A stretch of DNA of 15,169 nucleotides from an uncultured Pseudomonadota bacterium (GTDB lineage Bacteria > Pseudomonadota > Alphaproteobacteria > Rs-D84): the NCBI GenBank assembly GCA_947306185.1, contig CAMZFU010000023.1, positions 1-15,169 on the forward strand, in the 5' to 3' direction. The notes below the pieces were generated by a model, which saw only the letters and a list, made by a program, of their open reading frames with translations, ran no database searches and was not told the origin of the DNA. A program made the position numbers and the translations under genes. Position 1 is the stretch's first letter. Every line of letters begins with the position of its first letter. Shown one piece after another: positions 5,874 through 12,313 of the stretch.

Positions 5874-8279
5874 ATGGCAACAGATGATATAAAAAAAGTG
5901 GTTGAACGTGACGCAAAATGGCAGCGCCGTTGGCAAGATGCGCGTGCATTTGTGCCGAAAAATGATGGTTCCAAACCGAAATATTATAACCTTATAGAAT
6001 TCCCGTTTCCATCTGGGTCAGGATTGCATGTCGGTCATATGTTGCCTTATACCGGCATGGATGTTATGGCGCGCTATAAACGTATGCGTGGCTTTGATGT
6101 GTTGTTCCCAATTGGTTATGATTCTATGGGGATTTCATCTGAAAAATATGCGACCAAGATTGGAAAGCATCCACGTGATTCCGTTGCCGAACTGATTAAG
6201 ATTTTCGAAAAAGATATTTCTATTATGGGGCTGTCGTTTGATCCAGATTCCAAAATTGCGACATCTGATCCGGAATATATTAAATGGACACAATGGATGT
6301 TCATTCAGTTCTTTAAGGCGGGGTTGGCATATAAATCTGAACTGCCAATGAATTGGTGCCCGAATTGTCGTACGAACCTTACTAATGAAGAATTAGAAGA
6401 CGGCTGTTGTGAACGGTGCCACGGGCCTGTTGAAAAAAAGATGAAATTACAATGGAATTTGGCTATTACAAAGTATGCCGATCGTTTAATTGATGATTTG
6501 AAACTGGTTGATTATCCGGAAAAAGTCAAAACTATGCAGGAAAACTGGATTGGCCGTTCGTATGGTGCCGATGTAGATTTTCGTGTTGGCGATGATATTA
6601 TGACCGTTTATACAACCCGTGTTGATACCATATTCGGTGTGACTTTCTGTGTTATTGCGCCAGAACATAAATTGGTAAAAAAATGGATTGGCGAAGGTCG
6701 CGTTACAAACGCGGATGCGGCCCGTGCGTACATCGCCGCGGCCAAGGCAAAATCTGAAATTGAACGCACCGATATTACCAAGGATAAAACGGGTGTGAAA
6801 CTTGAAGGTGTAATGGCGAAGAATCCGTTTAATAACAAGGAAATACCAATCTTTATTTCCGACTATGTCTTGGCGGATTACGGGTTCGGTGCAATTATGG
6901 CGGTGCCGGCACACGATTCGCGTGACTGGGACTTTGCAAAAAAGTTTGGTCTTGAAATTATCCCTGTGCTTGCGGGTGGCGAACCAGATAAAGTATGGGA
7001 AGGTGATGGCACGCATATCAATTCAGAATTCTTGGATGGTATGGATAAAGAAACCGCGATTGCGACCGCAATTAAATATGGTTCTGAACATGGTTTTGCG
7101 CGTGGTACCAAGAAATATAAATTGAAAGATTGGGGCTTTTCGCGTCAAATGTATTGGGGCGAACCCATCCCAATGGTGTATTGCGAAAAATGCGGTTGGC
7201 AACCAATAGCCGAATCCGAATTACCATTGCTGCAACCGCACATGGAAGATTATAAACCAACCGATACCGGCGAAAGCCCATTGGCGCGTGCGACCGATTG
7301 GATTAAAACCAAATGTCCATGCTGTGGCGGTGATGCACGTCGCGAAACAGATACTATGCCACAATGGGCGGGGTCATCGTGGTATTTTATGCGTTATTTG
7401 GATCCGCGTAATAACAAAGAATTCTGTTCTCGGACACAATTAGATAAATGGATGCCTGTTGATCATTATAATGGAGGTATGGAACATACGACCCGTCACC
7501 TGCTCTATTCACGTTTCTGGTACAAGGCATTGGCGGATTTGGGTTATGTTCCGGGCGTGGAGCCGTATAAAAAGCGGACAAGTAACGGTCTTATTATGGG
7601 CGCGGACGGTCAAAAAATGTCCAAATCGCGTGGCAATGTTGTCCCATCGTCAGAGGTTGTTAGTCGCGTTGGTGCGGATGCATGCCGTCTGGCGATTCTT
7701 TACCTGGCACCGTGGGAACAAAATAATATGAATTGGTCCGAAGATACACTGCGTGGCGTGGAACGTTTCCTGCGCCGTGTGGAATCCGTTTCGGACAATT
7801 TAATTGATGATGCATTGACGGATGAACAAGATGTGTTGGTGAATCGTTTAATTGCCGATGTTACCGAACGTTTGGACGGTATGAAGTTTAATACCGCTAT
7901 TTCGGCAATGATGGAATTTCTGAATGCGTTTAGTGGTGGTAAAATGCCACGACATGCTTATGAAGTGCTGATACAGATGCTGAATCCGTTTGCGCCGCAC
8001 CTTACCGAAGAAATGTGGGAAAAATTGGGCCATAGTGATATGTTGGTGTTCGAACCGTGGCCGACATTTGATGCGTCCAAATTGGTCCAAAATACAACCA
8101 CATTTGCGGTGACAATAAATGGCAAACGCGTTGCCGAATTTGTTGCAGGTTTAAATGCAAGTAATGAAGAATTAATTGCGATGGCACGTGATACCGCAGG
8201 TGGCAAAATAAATGGTGCCGAAATAATCAAGACAATCGTTGTGCCAAAGAAATTGGTAAATTTTGTGGTAAAAAAGTGA
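5874..8279 (+). CDS. leuS: Leucyl-tRNA synthetase
   Basis: The protein has 801 residues. The start is ATG 5874, eight bases after GGAG; an in-frame ATG upstream at 5796 has no ribosome binding site. This class Ia synthetase charges tRNA-Leu with leucine using ATP. The HIGH motif is HVGH at 52-55 and KMSKS is at 581-585. The zinc-binding insertion has C162, C165, C179 and C182. The CP1 editing domain, about 222-410, holds TTRVDTIFG (247-255) and AHDSRDWDF (346-354), so proofreading is expected to work. A second cysteine set, C437/C440 and C481/C484, brackets the leucine-specific region. The C-terminal domain (VVPKKLVNFVVK) is complete. Oddity: the segments WGEPIPMVYCEKCGW, PTDTGESPLAR and RETDTMPQWAGSSWYF are of the kind seen in Firmicutes and similar groups. 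Typical alphaproteobacterial LeuRS has HPTWKH and DTFDTFVDSSWYF there. Single transcription unit with its own terminator. Confidence 0.97.
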   Translation: MATDDIKKVVERDAKWQRRWQDARAFVPKNDGSKPKYYNLIEFPFPSGSGLHVGHMLPYTGMDVMARYKRMRGFDVLFPIGYDSMGISSEKYATKIGKHPRDSVAELIKIFEKDISIMGLSFDPDSKIATSDPEYIKWTQWMFIQFFKAGLAYKSELPMNWCPNCRTNLTNEELEDGCCERCHGPVEKKMKLQWNLAITKYADRLIDDLKLVDYPEKVKTMQENWIGRSYGADVDFRVGDDIMTVYTTRVDTIFGVTFCVIAPEHKLVKKWIGEGRVTNADAARAYIAAAKAKSEIERTDITKDKTGVKLEGVMAKNPFNNKEIPIFISDYVLADYGFGAIMAVPAHDSRDWDFAKKFGLEIIPVLAGGEPDKVWEGDGTHINSEFLDGMDKETAIATAIKYGSEHGFARGTKKYKLKDWGFSRQMYWGEPIPMVYCEKCGWQPIAESELPLLQPHMEDYKPTDTGESPLARATDWIKTKCPCCGGDARRETDTMPQWAGSSWYFMRYLDPRNNKEFCSRTQLDKWMPVDHYNGGMEHTTRHLLYSRFWYKALADLGYVPGVEPYKKRTSNGLIMGADGQKMSKSRGNVVPSSEVVSRVGADACRLAILYLAPWEQNNMNWSEDTLRGVERFLRRVESVSDNLIDDALTDEQDVLVNRLIADVTERLDGMKFNTAISAMMEFLNAFSGGKMPRHAYEVLIQMLNPFAPHLTEEMWEKLGHSDMLVFEPWPTFDASKLVQNTTTFAVTINGKRVAEFVAGLNASNEELIAMARDTAGGKINGAEIIKTIVVPKKLVNFVVKK

Positions 8280-8294
8280 TTGTTTATTAATAAT

Positions 8295-8322
8295 AATCGT
8301 CCAAATGGACGGTTATTTTTTT
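8295..8322 (+). terminator. Terminator of leuS
   Basis: AATCGTCC-AAAT-GGACGGTT forms an eight-pair stem with one G-U, followed by a run of seven T (8316-8322), 16 bases after the stop codon. Confidence 0.85.
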
Positions 8323-8332
8323 ATGAAATTGC

Positions 8333-8360
8333 TTGACAGTATAATTTTTTGTGTTATGTA
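8333..8360 (+). promoter_or_regulatory. Promoter of the small membrane protein gene
   Basis: Consensus TTGACA (8333-8338), a 16-base spacer, then TATGTA (8355-8360) with an upstream TG, i.e. an extended -10. The start near 8367 leaves a 17-base leader that contains the ribosome binding site. Confidence 0.6.
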
Positions 8361-8383
8361 AATATACACCAAAAGGAGCCAAA

Positions 8384-8725
8384 ATGAAAGATACTCAACA
8401 AGTACAAGAAGAAATGAAGAAAGAAGGTATAAACAACAAAAGCACGGATGATAAGAACCGGTTGCTTGGCTTTCTGAATTTGAACATGGCTGTGTTAACT
8501 ATTGTTATATCTATAAGTATGAATCGTATGAACAATCGACTTTATGATATTCGTGAATCGATAGATTTGCAGAATTTATTAATGTTGAAATTAATGATGA
8601 ATGGTATGGATGGTGAGTATTTACCGTCTGATACCGTATCATACCAAGATGCGCAAAGATTGTATGTGCAAACTATGCAACAGAAAAATTCCGGATTATT
8701 GAAATCTGTTGCCTATAATAAATAA
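8384..8725 (+). CDS. Small single-helix membrane protein of unknown function
   Basis: The protein has 113 residues from ATG 8384, five bases after a strong AAGGAG. The first 26 residues are charged and hydrophilic (MKDTQQVQEEMKKEGINNKS). One membrane helix follows at about 27-46 (LLGFLNLNMAVLTIVISISM). The stretch 47-73 (RMNNRLYDIRESIDLQNLLM, then LKLMMNG) is a likely amphipathic or coiled-coil helix. A short hydrophilic tail follows, with LPSDTVSYQDAQRLY. There is no signal peptidase site, so it is probably anchored in the inner membrane by an internal helix; basic residues flank both ends of the helix and leave the orientation open. It has its own promoter and terminator. No family recognised; a partner-binding or regulatory subunit is possible but not shown. 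Confidence 0.75.
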   Translation: MKDTQQVQEEMKKEGINNKSTDDKNRLLGFLNLNMAVLTIVISISMNRMNNRLYDIRESIDLQNLLMLKLMMNGMDGEYLPSDTVSYQDAQRLYVQTMQQKNSGLLKSVAYNK

Positions 8726-8733
8726 TTGAAAAT

Positions 8734-8755
8734 CGCCCGTTTGGGCGTTTTTTTT
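8734..8755 (+). terminator. Terminator of the small membrane protein gene
   Basis: CGCCC-GTTT-GGGCG stem-loop (8734-8747) followed directly by eight T, starting eight bases after the stop codon. Confidence 0.85.
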
Positions 8756-8774
8756 GTTTGTGCTTTTTTATTGG

Positions 8775-8803
8775 TTGATTTTATTCCTATTTAATTGTAT
8801 ATG
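8775..8803 (+). promoter_or_regulatory. Candidate promoter of the PAP2 phosphatase gene
   Basis: TTGATT (8775-8780) and TATATG (8798-8803) with 17 bases between, each matching four of six positions. TATGAT at 8800-8805 is an alternative -10 at a less favourable 19-base spacing. Confidence 0.4.
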
Positions 8804-8837
8804 ATTTTTATCAAGTCATAAACCGAGGGAACCTTAC

Positions 8838-9383
8838 ATGCGTTTGTTTTTTGTTACAATTATTGGATTAATGTTAAGTTTTGCATATTGCAAACAATCC
8901 GAGGCCGGTGGTCCATTTACCAATAAAAGTAAACTTGGTGATGTTATGATGGTTATGGCGCCAACATATGCATTTGGTATGACGGTTATGGCCGAAGATT
9001 ACGAAGGTATGGTGGAATTAGGCAGTTCCATTTTGGCGGCACAATTAACCAGCGAAACAATAAAAATGTTGGAAATTGAACGTCGTCCCAATGGCAAGGA
9101 TCGGAAATCATTGCCGTCTGGGCATGCCACGGGGGCATTTTCGGGCGCGATGTTCGTTCATAAACGTTACGGTTGGAAACCGGCATTGGTTCCATATGCA
9201 ATGAGTTTGGTTGCCGGTTGGTCCCGTGTGGCGGCACGTCATCATTATTGGCATGATGTCGCGGCGGGCGCGGCGGTGTCCGCGTTATTTACATGGATTT
9301 TGGTGGATAAATATATGCCGGATGGGGTTACAGTTTCCGCCGACACCAGTGGTGTTCAGGTTGGTTTTAGCACCAAGTTTTAA
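8838..9383 (+). CDS. PAP2-superfamily phosphatase
   Basis: The protein has 181 residues from ATG 8838, eight bases after GAGGG. All three PAP2 motifs are present: K76-x6-R83-P84, PSGH at 93-96, and S129-R130-x5-H136-x3-D140. His96 and His136 are the expected general acid and nucleophile. Such enzymes remove phosphate from lipid or sugar-lipid phosphates (phosphatidic acid, undecaprenyl pyrophosphate, lipid A). The N-terminus (MRLFFVTIIGLMLSFAYC) looks like a signal peptide with cleavage near SEA-GG. FAYC is a poor lipobox, so a lipoprotein is less likely. Hydrophobic stretches are at about 35-50, 114-128 and 141-156. At 181 residues it is shorter than six-helix PgpB-type enzymes. It ends in Phe (VQVGFSTKF), a feature also seen in outer membrane proteins, but that alone is weak. 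The substrate cannot be told from sequence; the nearby lipid A genes make an envelope lipid plausible. Confidence 0.87.
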   Translation: MRLFFVTIIGLMLSFAYCKQSEAGGPFTNKSKLGDVMMVMAPTYAFGMTVMAEDYEGMVELGSSILAAQLTSETIKMLEIERRPNGKDRKSLPSGHATGAFSGAMFVHKRYGWKPALVPYAMSLVAGWSRVAARHHYWHDVAAGAAVSALFTWILVDKYMPDGVTVSADTSGVQVGFSTKF

Positions 9384-9403
9384 TATAATTTATTCAAATT
9401 AAA

Positions 9404-9428
9404 ACCGCCCAAATGGGCGGTGTTTTTT
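9404..9428. terminator. Bidirectional terminator between the PAP2 gene and rpiB
   Basis: ACCGCCC-AAAT-GGGCGGT (9404-9421) is a perfect seven-pair stem. On the plus strand GTTTTTT follows and runs into the rpiB stop codon. On the minus strand the stem is followed by TTT and TTAATTTG. Confidence 0.8.
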
Positions 9429-9873
9429 ATGAAATCTTTTCAATTCTGTGGCGGCGTTTTTCACAATCATCGAATGGGCTTTCTAAAAATGCCTGGGCGC
9501 AAAGAAATGCCATTTCAATATCTATATCATCGGCGCCCAATGCCAAAACATTTATATCATCGTGAAATCTGTCGTCGCGTGCCTGATCTGGCCTGTCACA
9601 GCGTGATGCACGAATATGACGGTAACGGTTTGCGGCAATTTGTACCCCGGCACCCGTGCCACATACCAGTATTCCGCGTGTGTTTGGCTCGTCAAGCATC
9701 GCGTCGGCAAGTGTTTTTGCAACATCTGGAAAATCAACCGGTGTATTTAAATCGTCTGTCCCAAGGTTTACCATATTATACCCCAGCGCGCTTAACATTT
9801 CTATCAAGTATAATTTAAGCCCCACCCCACGATGGTCTGCGGCAATGAAAACTTTTTCTATATTTTTATTCAT
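9427..9873 (-). CDS. rpiB: Ribose-5-phosphate isomerase B (RpiB/LacAB family)
   Basis: The protein has 148 residues. It interconverts ribose 5-phosphate and ribulose 5-phosphate in the pentose phosphate pathway; cytoplasmic, typically a dimer. The N-terminal FIAADHRGVGLK contains D13-H14. GILVCGTGAGVQIAANR carries C71, equivalent to the catalytic C66 of E. coli RpiB. H104, in RFHDDINVLALG, matches E. coli H99. The ATG overlaps the end of the bactofilin gene by eight bases (ATGAATAA), with AAGGA eight bases upstream, so translation is likely coupled. It is the last gene of a three-gene unit with the peptidase and bactofilin. An operon link between this sugar isomerase and cell-shape genes has no obvious mechanism. 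A related sugar-phosphate isomerase activity (allose or galactose type) cannot be excluded. Confidence 0.93.
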   Translation of the reverse strand: MNKNIEKVFIAADHRGVGLKLYLIEMLSALGYNMVNLGTDDLNTPVDFPDVAKTLADAMLDEPNTRGILVCGTGAGVQIAANRYRHIRASRCDRPDQARDDRFHDDINVLALGADDIDIEMAFLCAQAFLESPFDDCEKRRHRIEKIS

Positions 9874-10219
9874 CTTTTTTATCCTTGCGTTTGGCCAGTT
9901 TGCATTCCAGCCCCGTATTAGACGTAATGTTTAATGTTTTATATGACAATGTACCGGTCATTTTTGCATGACTAAAAACATTTGCAATATCAACGGTCGC
10001 CGGTCCATCAAGTGTTCCGTGCAGAAACAGGTTTGATGTGGAAATCTTGCCTTCAACAATGCCACCGCGACCAATAACAACGGTTTCGGCATCAATGTCG
10101 CCGATAACATGACCGTGGATTTGAACACTGTGGTCTGTTTTGATATTGCCGGTCAATTTGCACCCCGCACCAATAATGGTTGGCGATGTTTTTTCGTCTG
10201 CGTTTGTAAATGCCAACAT
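9866..10219 (-). CDS. Bactofilin, polymer-forming cytoskeletal protein
   Basis: The protein has 117 residues, a usual length for the family. The start is ATG 10219, just after GGGAAGGAAAA. The central part (about 14-105) has the bactofilin repeat character: short beta strands with glycines at intervals (TIIGAGCKLTGNIKTDHSV, IHGHVIGDIDAETVVIGRGG, VEGKISTSNLFLHGTLDG), forming a right-handed beta-helix that polymerises without nucleotide. The tail is basic (KLAKRKDKKDE). It lies 26 bases after the M23 peptidase gene in the same direction, a pairing known from several proteobacteria (for example CcmA with Csd1 in Helicobacter). There bactofilin positions or regulates a peptidoglycan endopeptidase to shape the cell. 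It overlaps rpiB by eight bases. Confidence 0.93.
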   Translation of the reverse strand: MLAFTNADEKTSPTIIGAGCKLTGNIKTDHSVQIHGHVIGDIDAETVVIGRGGIVEGKISTSNLFLHGTLDGPATVDIANVFSHAKMTGTLSYKTLNITSNTGLECKLAKRKDKKDE

Positions 10220-10245
10220 TTTTCCTTCCCTTTTTCCTTTAACTG

Positions 10246-11523
10246 TTATTCTTTAACAAACCGTTCTGGGTCAAATGGATTGCCCTTGTATCGTATTTCG
10301 TAATGCAGGTGTGGCCCCGTTGAACGGCCCGAAGAACCGCCAAGACCAACGATTGTTCCCGGACGTACCCAATCCCCACGCGACACGTTTATCTTGGACA
10401 GGTGTGCATATAATGTTGTAAAGCCAAGCCCGTGATCAATTTCAACGGTGGTTCCATATCCGACGCGTTCACCCGCAGAAATTACACGTCCCGGTGCAAC
10501 CGCCATCAATTCCGTGCCTACCTTGCCGGCAAAGTCTATGCCGCGATGCTGTTTCTGTTCACCGGTAAATGGGTCTTTTCGGCGCCCATACTTTGATGTT
10601 ACGCGCATATCTTTGATTGGCGCCCCCAACGGTAATACCTTTTTCAATTTATTCAGGCCATTCCACAACGTAATATCATTGGCCAATTTCTGATATTTTT
10701 CATCTAATTCCTTATCGATTTCTAATGGATTAAATACCGCCCCGACCAATTGGTTGGAATATTTATTTGCATTTGCCACCAATGTCCCTTCGTTAAGGCC
10801 CAATGTCGCAAGTGTGCTGTTTATGTGTTTCAATTCTTCACGTAATTCTGTTGTTTTTTCTGATGTAAGTTTGGATACGGCATTAACAATTTTATTATCA
10901 GCCTCAACCACCTTGGCGATGGTTTCAAGTAATTCTATGTCGCGTTTTTTGATTTCTACGTTTTCCGCCCGTGTAAGTTCATATTCAATGGCCAAATCAG
11001 AAACCTTGGTATATTCGGGGGCATAATCGTTGTCAGTGAACATTTCGGTTACGCGCGTCTTAAGGAAATCTAATTCGCCCCATGTTTTAAGACGTTCGCT
11101 TAAAAGTTCATCTTTTTGGGTCTCAGTCAGTTTTTGATCTTTTAACAACTTGTCGTCTATGACGTTTATGTTTTTGGTTAGTTCATTATATTTGCCTAAA
11201 TAATTTTGCAAATCTATCATATGAATCGCATATTTTTCACGCAACTGTTCCAATTGCATCGTTCGTTTTTGTAACATTGGACGGTGATAGACGAATACGT
11301 ACGTTGACCAAGATGCCCATATGATAAGCCCAACCTTGGCACAGAATTTGGTAAAACGCCAAAAACTACTTTGGTTGAAAGTGTACACATTACCGCGCGG
11401 TGTGTCCATTACCGTGAATTCGCGCGGGGGGAATATACGCACAATTAGACGCCATATTGCACGAAAAGGTGCCGTTATTAACGCCCATAATGACGTAAAA
11501 TATCTTGTTATAAAGTTTATCAT
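10246..11523 (-). CDS. Membrane-anchored M23 peptidoglycan endopeptidase
   Basis: The protein has 425 residues. A basic, amphipathic N-terminus (1-35) is followed by a membrane helix at about 61-79 (CAKVGLIIWASWSTYVFVY), so the rest faces the periplasm. Residues about 84-290 are long, charged helices, probably a coiled coil (LQNYLGKYNELTKNI, LREELKHINSTL). The M23 (LytM) domain at 300-425 keeps the zinc ligands and catalytic residues: H326 and D330 in HRGIDFAG, H374 in LYAHLS, and H405-x-H407 in GPHLHYEI. It should be active, cleaving peptidoglycan cross-links, unlike degenerate EnvC/NlpD-type proteins. It is the first gene of the unit with bactofilin and rpiB. No Shine-Dalgarno precedes ATG 11523; the promoter predicts a leader of about three bases. 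No stop codon interrupts the frame, but an internal start is possible. Confidence 0.92.
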   Translation of the reverse strand: MINFITRYFTSLWALITAPFRAIWRLIVRIFPPREFTVMDTPRGNVYTFNQSSFWRFTKFCAKVGLIIWASWSTYVFVYHRPMLQKRTMQLEQLREKYAIHMIDLQNYLGKYNELTKNINVIDDKLLKDQKLTETQKDELLSERLKTWGELDFLKTRVTEMFTDNDYAPEYTKVSDLAIEYELTRAENVEIKKRDIELLETIAKVVEADNKIVNAVSKLTSEKTTELREELKHINSTLATLGLNEGTLVANANKYSNQLVGAVFNPLEIDKELDEKYQKLANDITLWNGLNKLKKVLPLGAPIKDMRVTSKYGRRKDPFTGEQKQHRGIDFAGKVGTELMAVAPGRVISAGERVGYGTTVEIDHGLGFTTLYAHLSKINVSRGDWVRPGTIVGLGGSSGRSTGPHLHYEIRYKGNPFDPERFVKE

Positions 11524-11532
11524 AACTTAGAC

Positions 11533-11561
11533 AGCATAGTAAAATAATCTTGATTAGTCAA
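11533..11561 (-). promoter_or_regulatory. Promoter of the M23-bactofilin-rpiB unit
   Basis: On the minus strand TTGACT (11556-11561), a 17-base spacer and TATGCT (11533-11538). The predicted start near 11526 is three bases before the ATG. The -35 box lies in an inverted repeat, CTTGA-TTAG-TCAAG (11549-11562). That repeat could also act as a weak terminator for the upstream methyltransferase gene or as an operator. Confidence 0.6.
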
Positions 11562-11582
11562 GAATCACTATTTATTTGCCCC

Positions 11583-12275
11583 TTATTTGTTCTTGTTGGC
11601 CATTGCCGCCCATGTTTCCGCGATAGACATACCGTCCCGTAATACCATATCACAATTCATGGACATACCCGAATACATTGTTGTATGCGGTGCACGTCCA
11701 AGTTTTGCGGATATTAAAATGCGTTCCGCGGTGTTCTTGGTGCTAAATAGCGGTAATATGCGAAAATCGCCACAGCGGTGTCGACACATTTCCGCGATAA
11801 CATTTGCGATTTCTGCCATATCAACAATTATCACAAATTCGCCCCCGGGTTTGACGCGTGCAATGCAACGTTTTGTCCAGGCGACCAAATCTGCGTTATG
11901 ATGCGCGTTGTGATTTGCAGGGGTGCCTTTGAAATATGGTGGATTTGTGATAACTAAATCAAATGTTTTGTCGGTGTGCCATGTCATAATATCCGCGTTA
12001 ATAAAATTGGCGGTTTGATTGTTTAATCTGAAATTATCAGCCGCGGCATCCAACATTTCTTGGGATACATCGATGGCGGTCATCTTAATACCTGGAATTC
12101 GTGCCATAAGGCATAATGCCACGCCACCTGTACCAGTTCCCACGTCTAATGCCGTTTGGGGGTGCCCGTCAACAAATGCCGATACCCACACCGCATCAGA
12201 TGTCGGATTATATGGACCACGCAAAAATTTTACGCGTCCCCCCATGATAGTAAAAACTTCTTGTTTTTCGACCAT
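11583..12275 (-). CDS. TrmN6/YfiC-like class I SAM-dependent methyltransferase
   Basis: The protein has 230 residues. The AdoMet-binding motif I is DVGTGTGG at 44-51, followed by an acidic end of strand 2 (AIDVS, 67-71). The N-(6)-adenine type catalytic motif NPPY is at 111-114. The N-terminus (FTIMGGRVKFLRGPYNPTSDAVWVSAF) resembles the substrate-entry segment of the tRNA1(Val) A37 N6-methyltransferase family. So the likely role is N6-methylation of an adenine in tRNA, but NPPY is also found in rRNA and protein glutamine methyltransferases. No Shine-Dalgarno precedes ATG 12275, and the predicted transcription start coincides with the A of that ATG. ATG 12245 (M11) is an alternative start, also without a ribosome binding site. 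It is divergent from the polytopic membrane protein gene, with 38 bases between start codons. Confidence 0.82.
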   Translation of the reverse strand: MVEKQEVFTIMGGRVKFLRGPYNPTSDAVWVSAFVDGHPQTALDVGTGTGGVALCLMARIPGIKMTAIDVSQEMLDAAADNFRLNNQTANFINADIMTWHTDKTFDLVITNPPYFKGTPANHNAHHNADLVAWTKRCIARVKPGGEFVIIVDMAEIANVIAEMCRHRCGDFRILPLFSTKNTAERILISAKLGRAPHTTMYSGMSMNCDMVLRDGMSIAETWAAMANKNK

Positions 12276-12286
12276 GACTATATAAT
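12258..12286 (+). promoter_or_regulatory. Candidate promoter of the polytopic membrane protein gene
   Basis: A perfect TATAAT at 12281-12286 with a weak TTCTTG (12258-12263) 17 bases upstream. The start near 12293 would leave a 21-base leader with AAAAGG. The -10 box overlaps that of the divergent methyltransferase promoter by five bases. Confidence 0.4.
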
Positions 12287-12309
12287 AATGAATTAAAAGT
12301 AAAAGGCAA
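12282..12309 (-). promoter_or_regulatory. Promoter of the methyltransferase gene, predicted leaderless
   Basis: On the minus strand TTGCCT (12304-12309), a 16-base spacer and TATTAT (12282-12287), five of six matches. Counting seven bases from the -10 box lands on the A of ATG 12275. The -35 box overlaps the ribosome binding site of the divergent gene. Confidence 0.5.
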
Positions 12310-12313
12310 ATTT

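Noticed and set aside
6486..7016. Minus-strand ORF of 176 codons inside leuS
   Set aside because: It is antisense to a strongly conserved coding region and has no translation signals of its own.
8838..8891. Lipoprotein signal (FAYC) at the start of the PAP2 protein
   Set aside because: The residues before Cys18 do not fit a lipobox (Tyr at -1), so an ordinary signal peptide or anchor is preferred.
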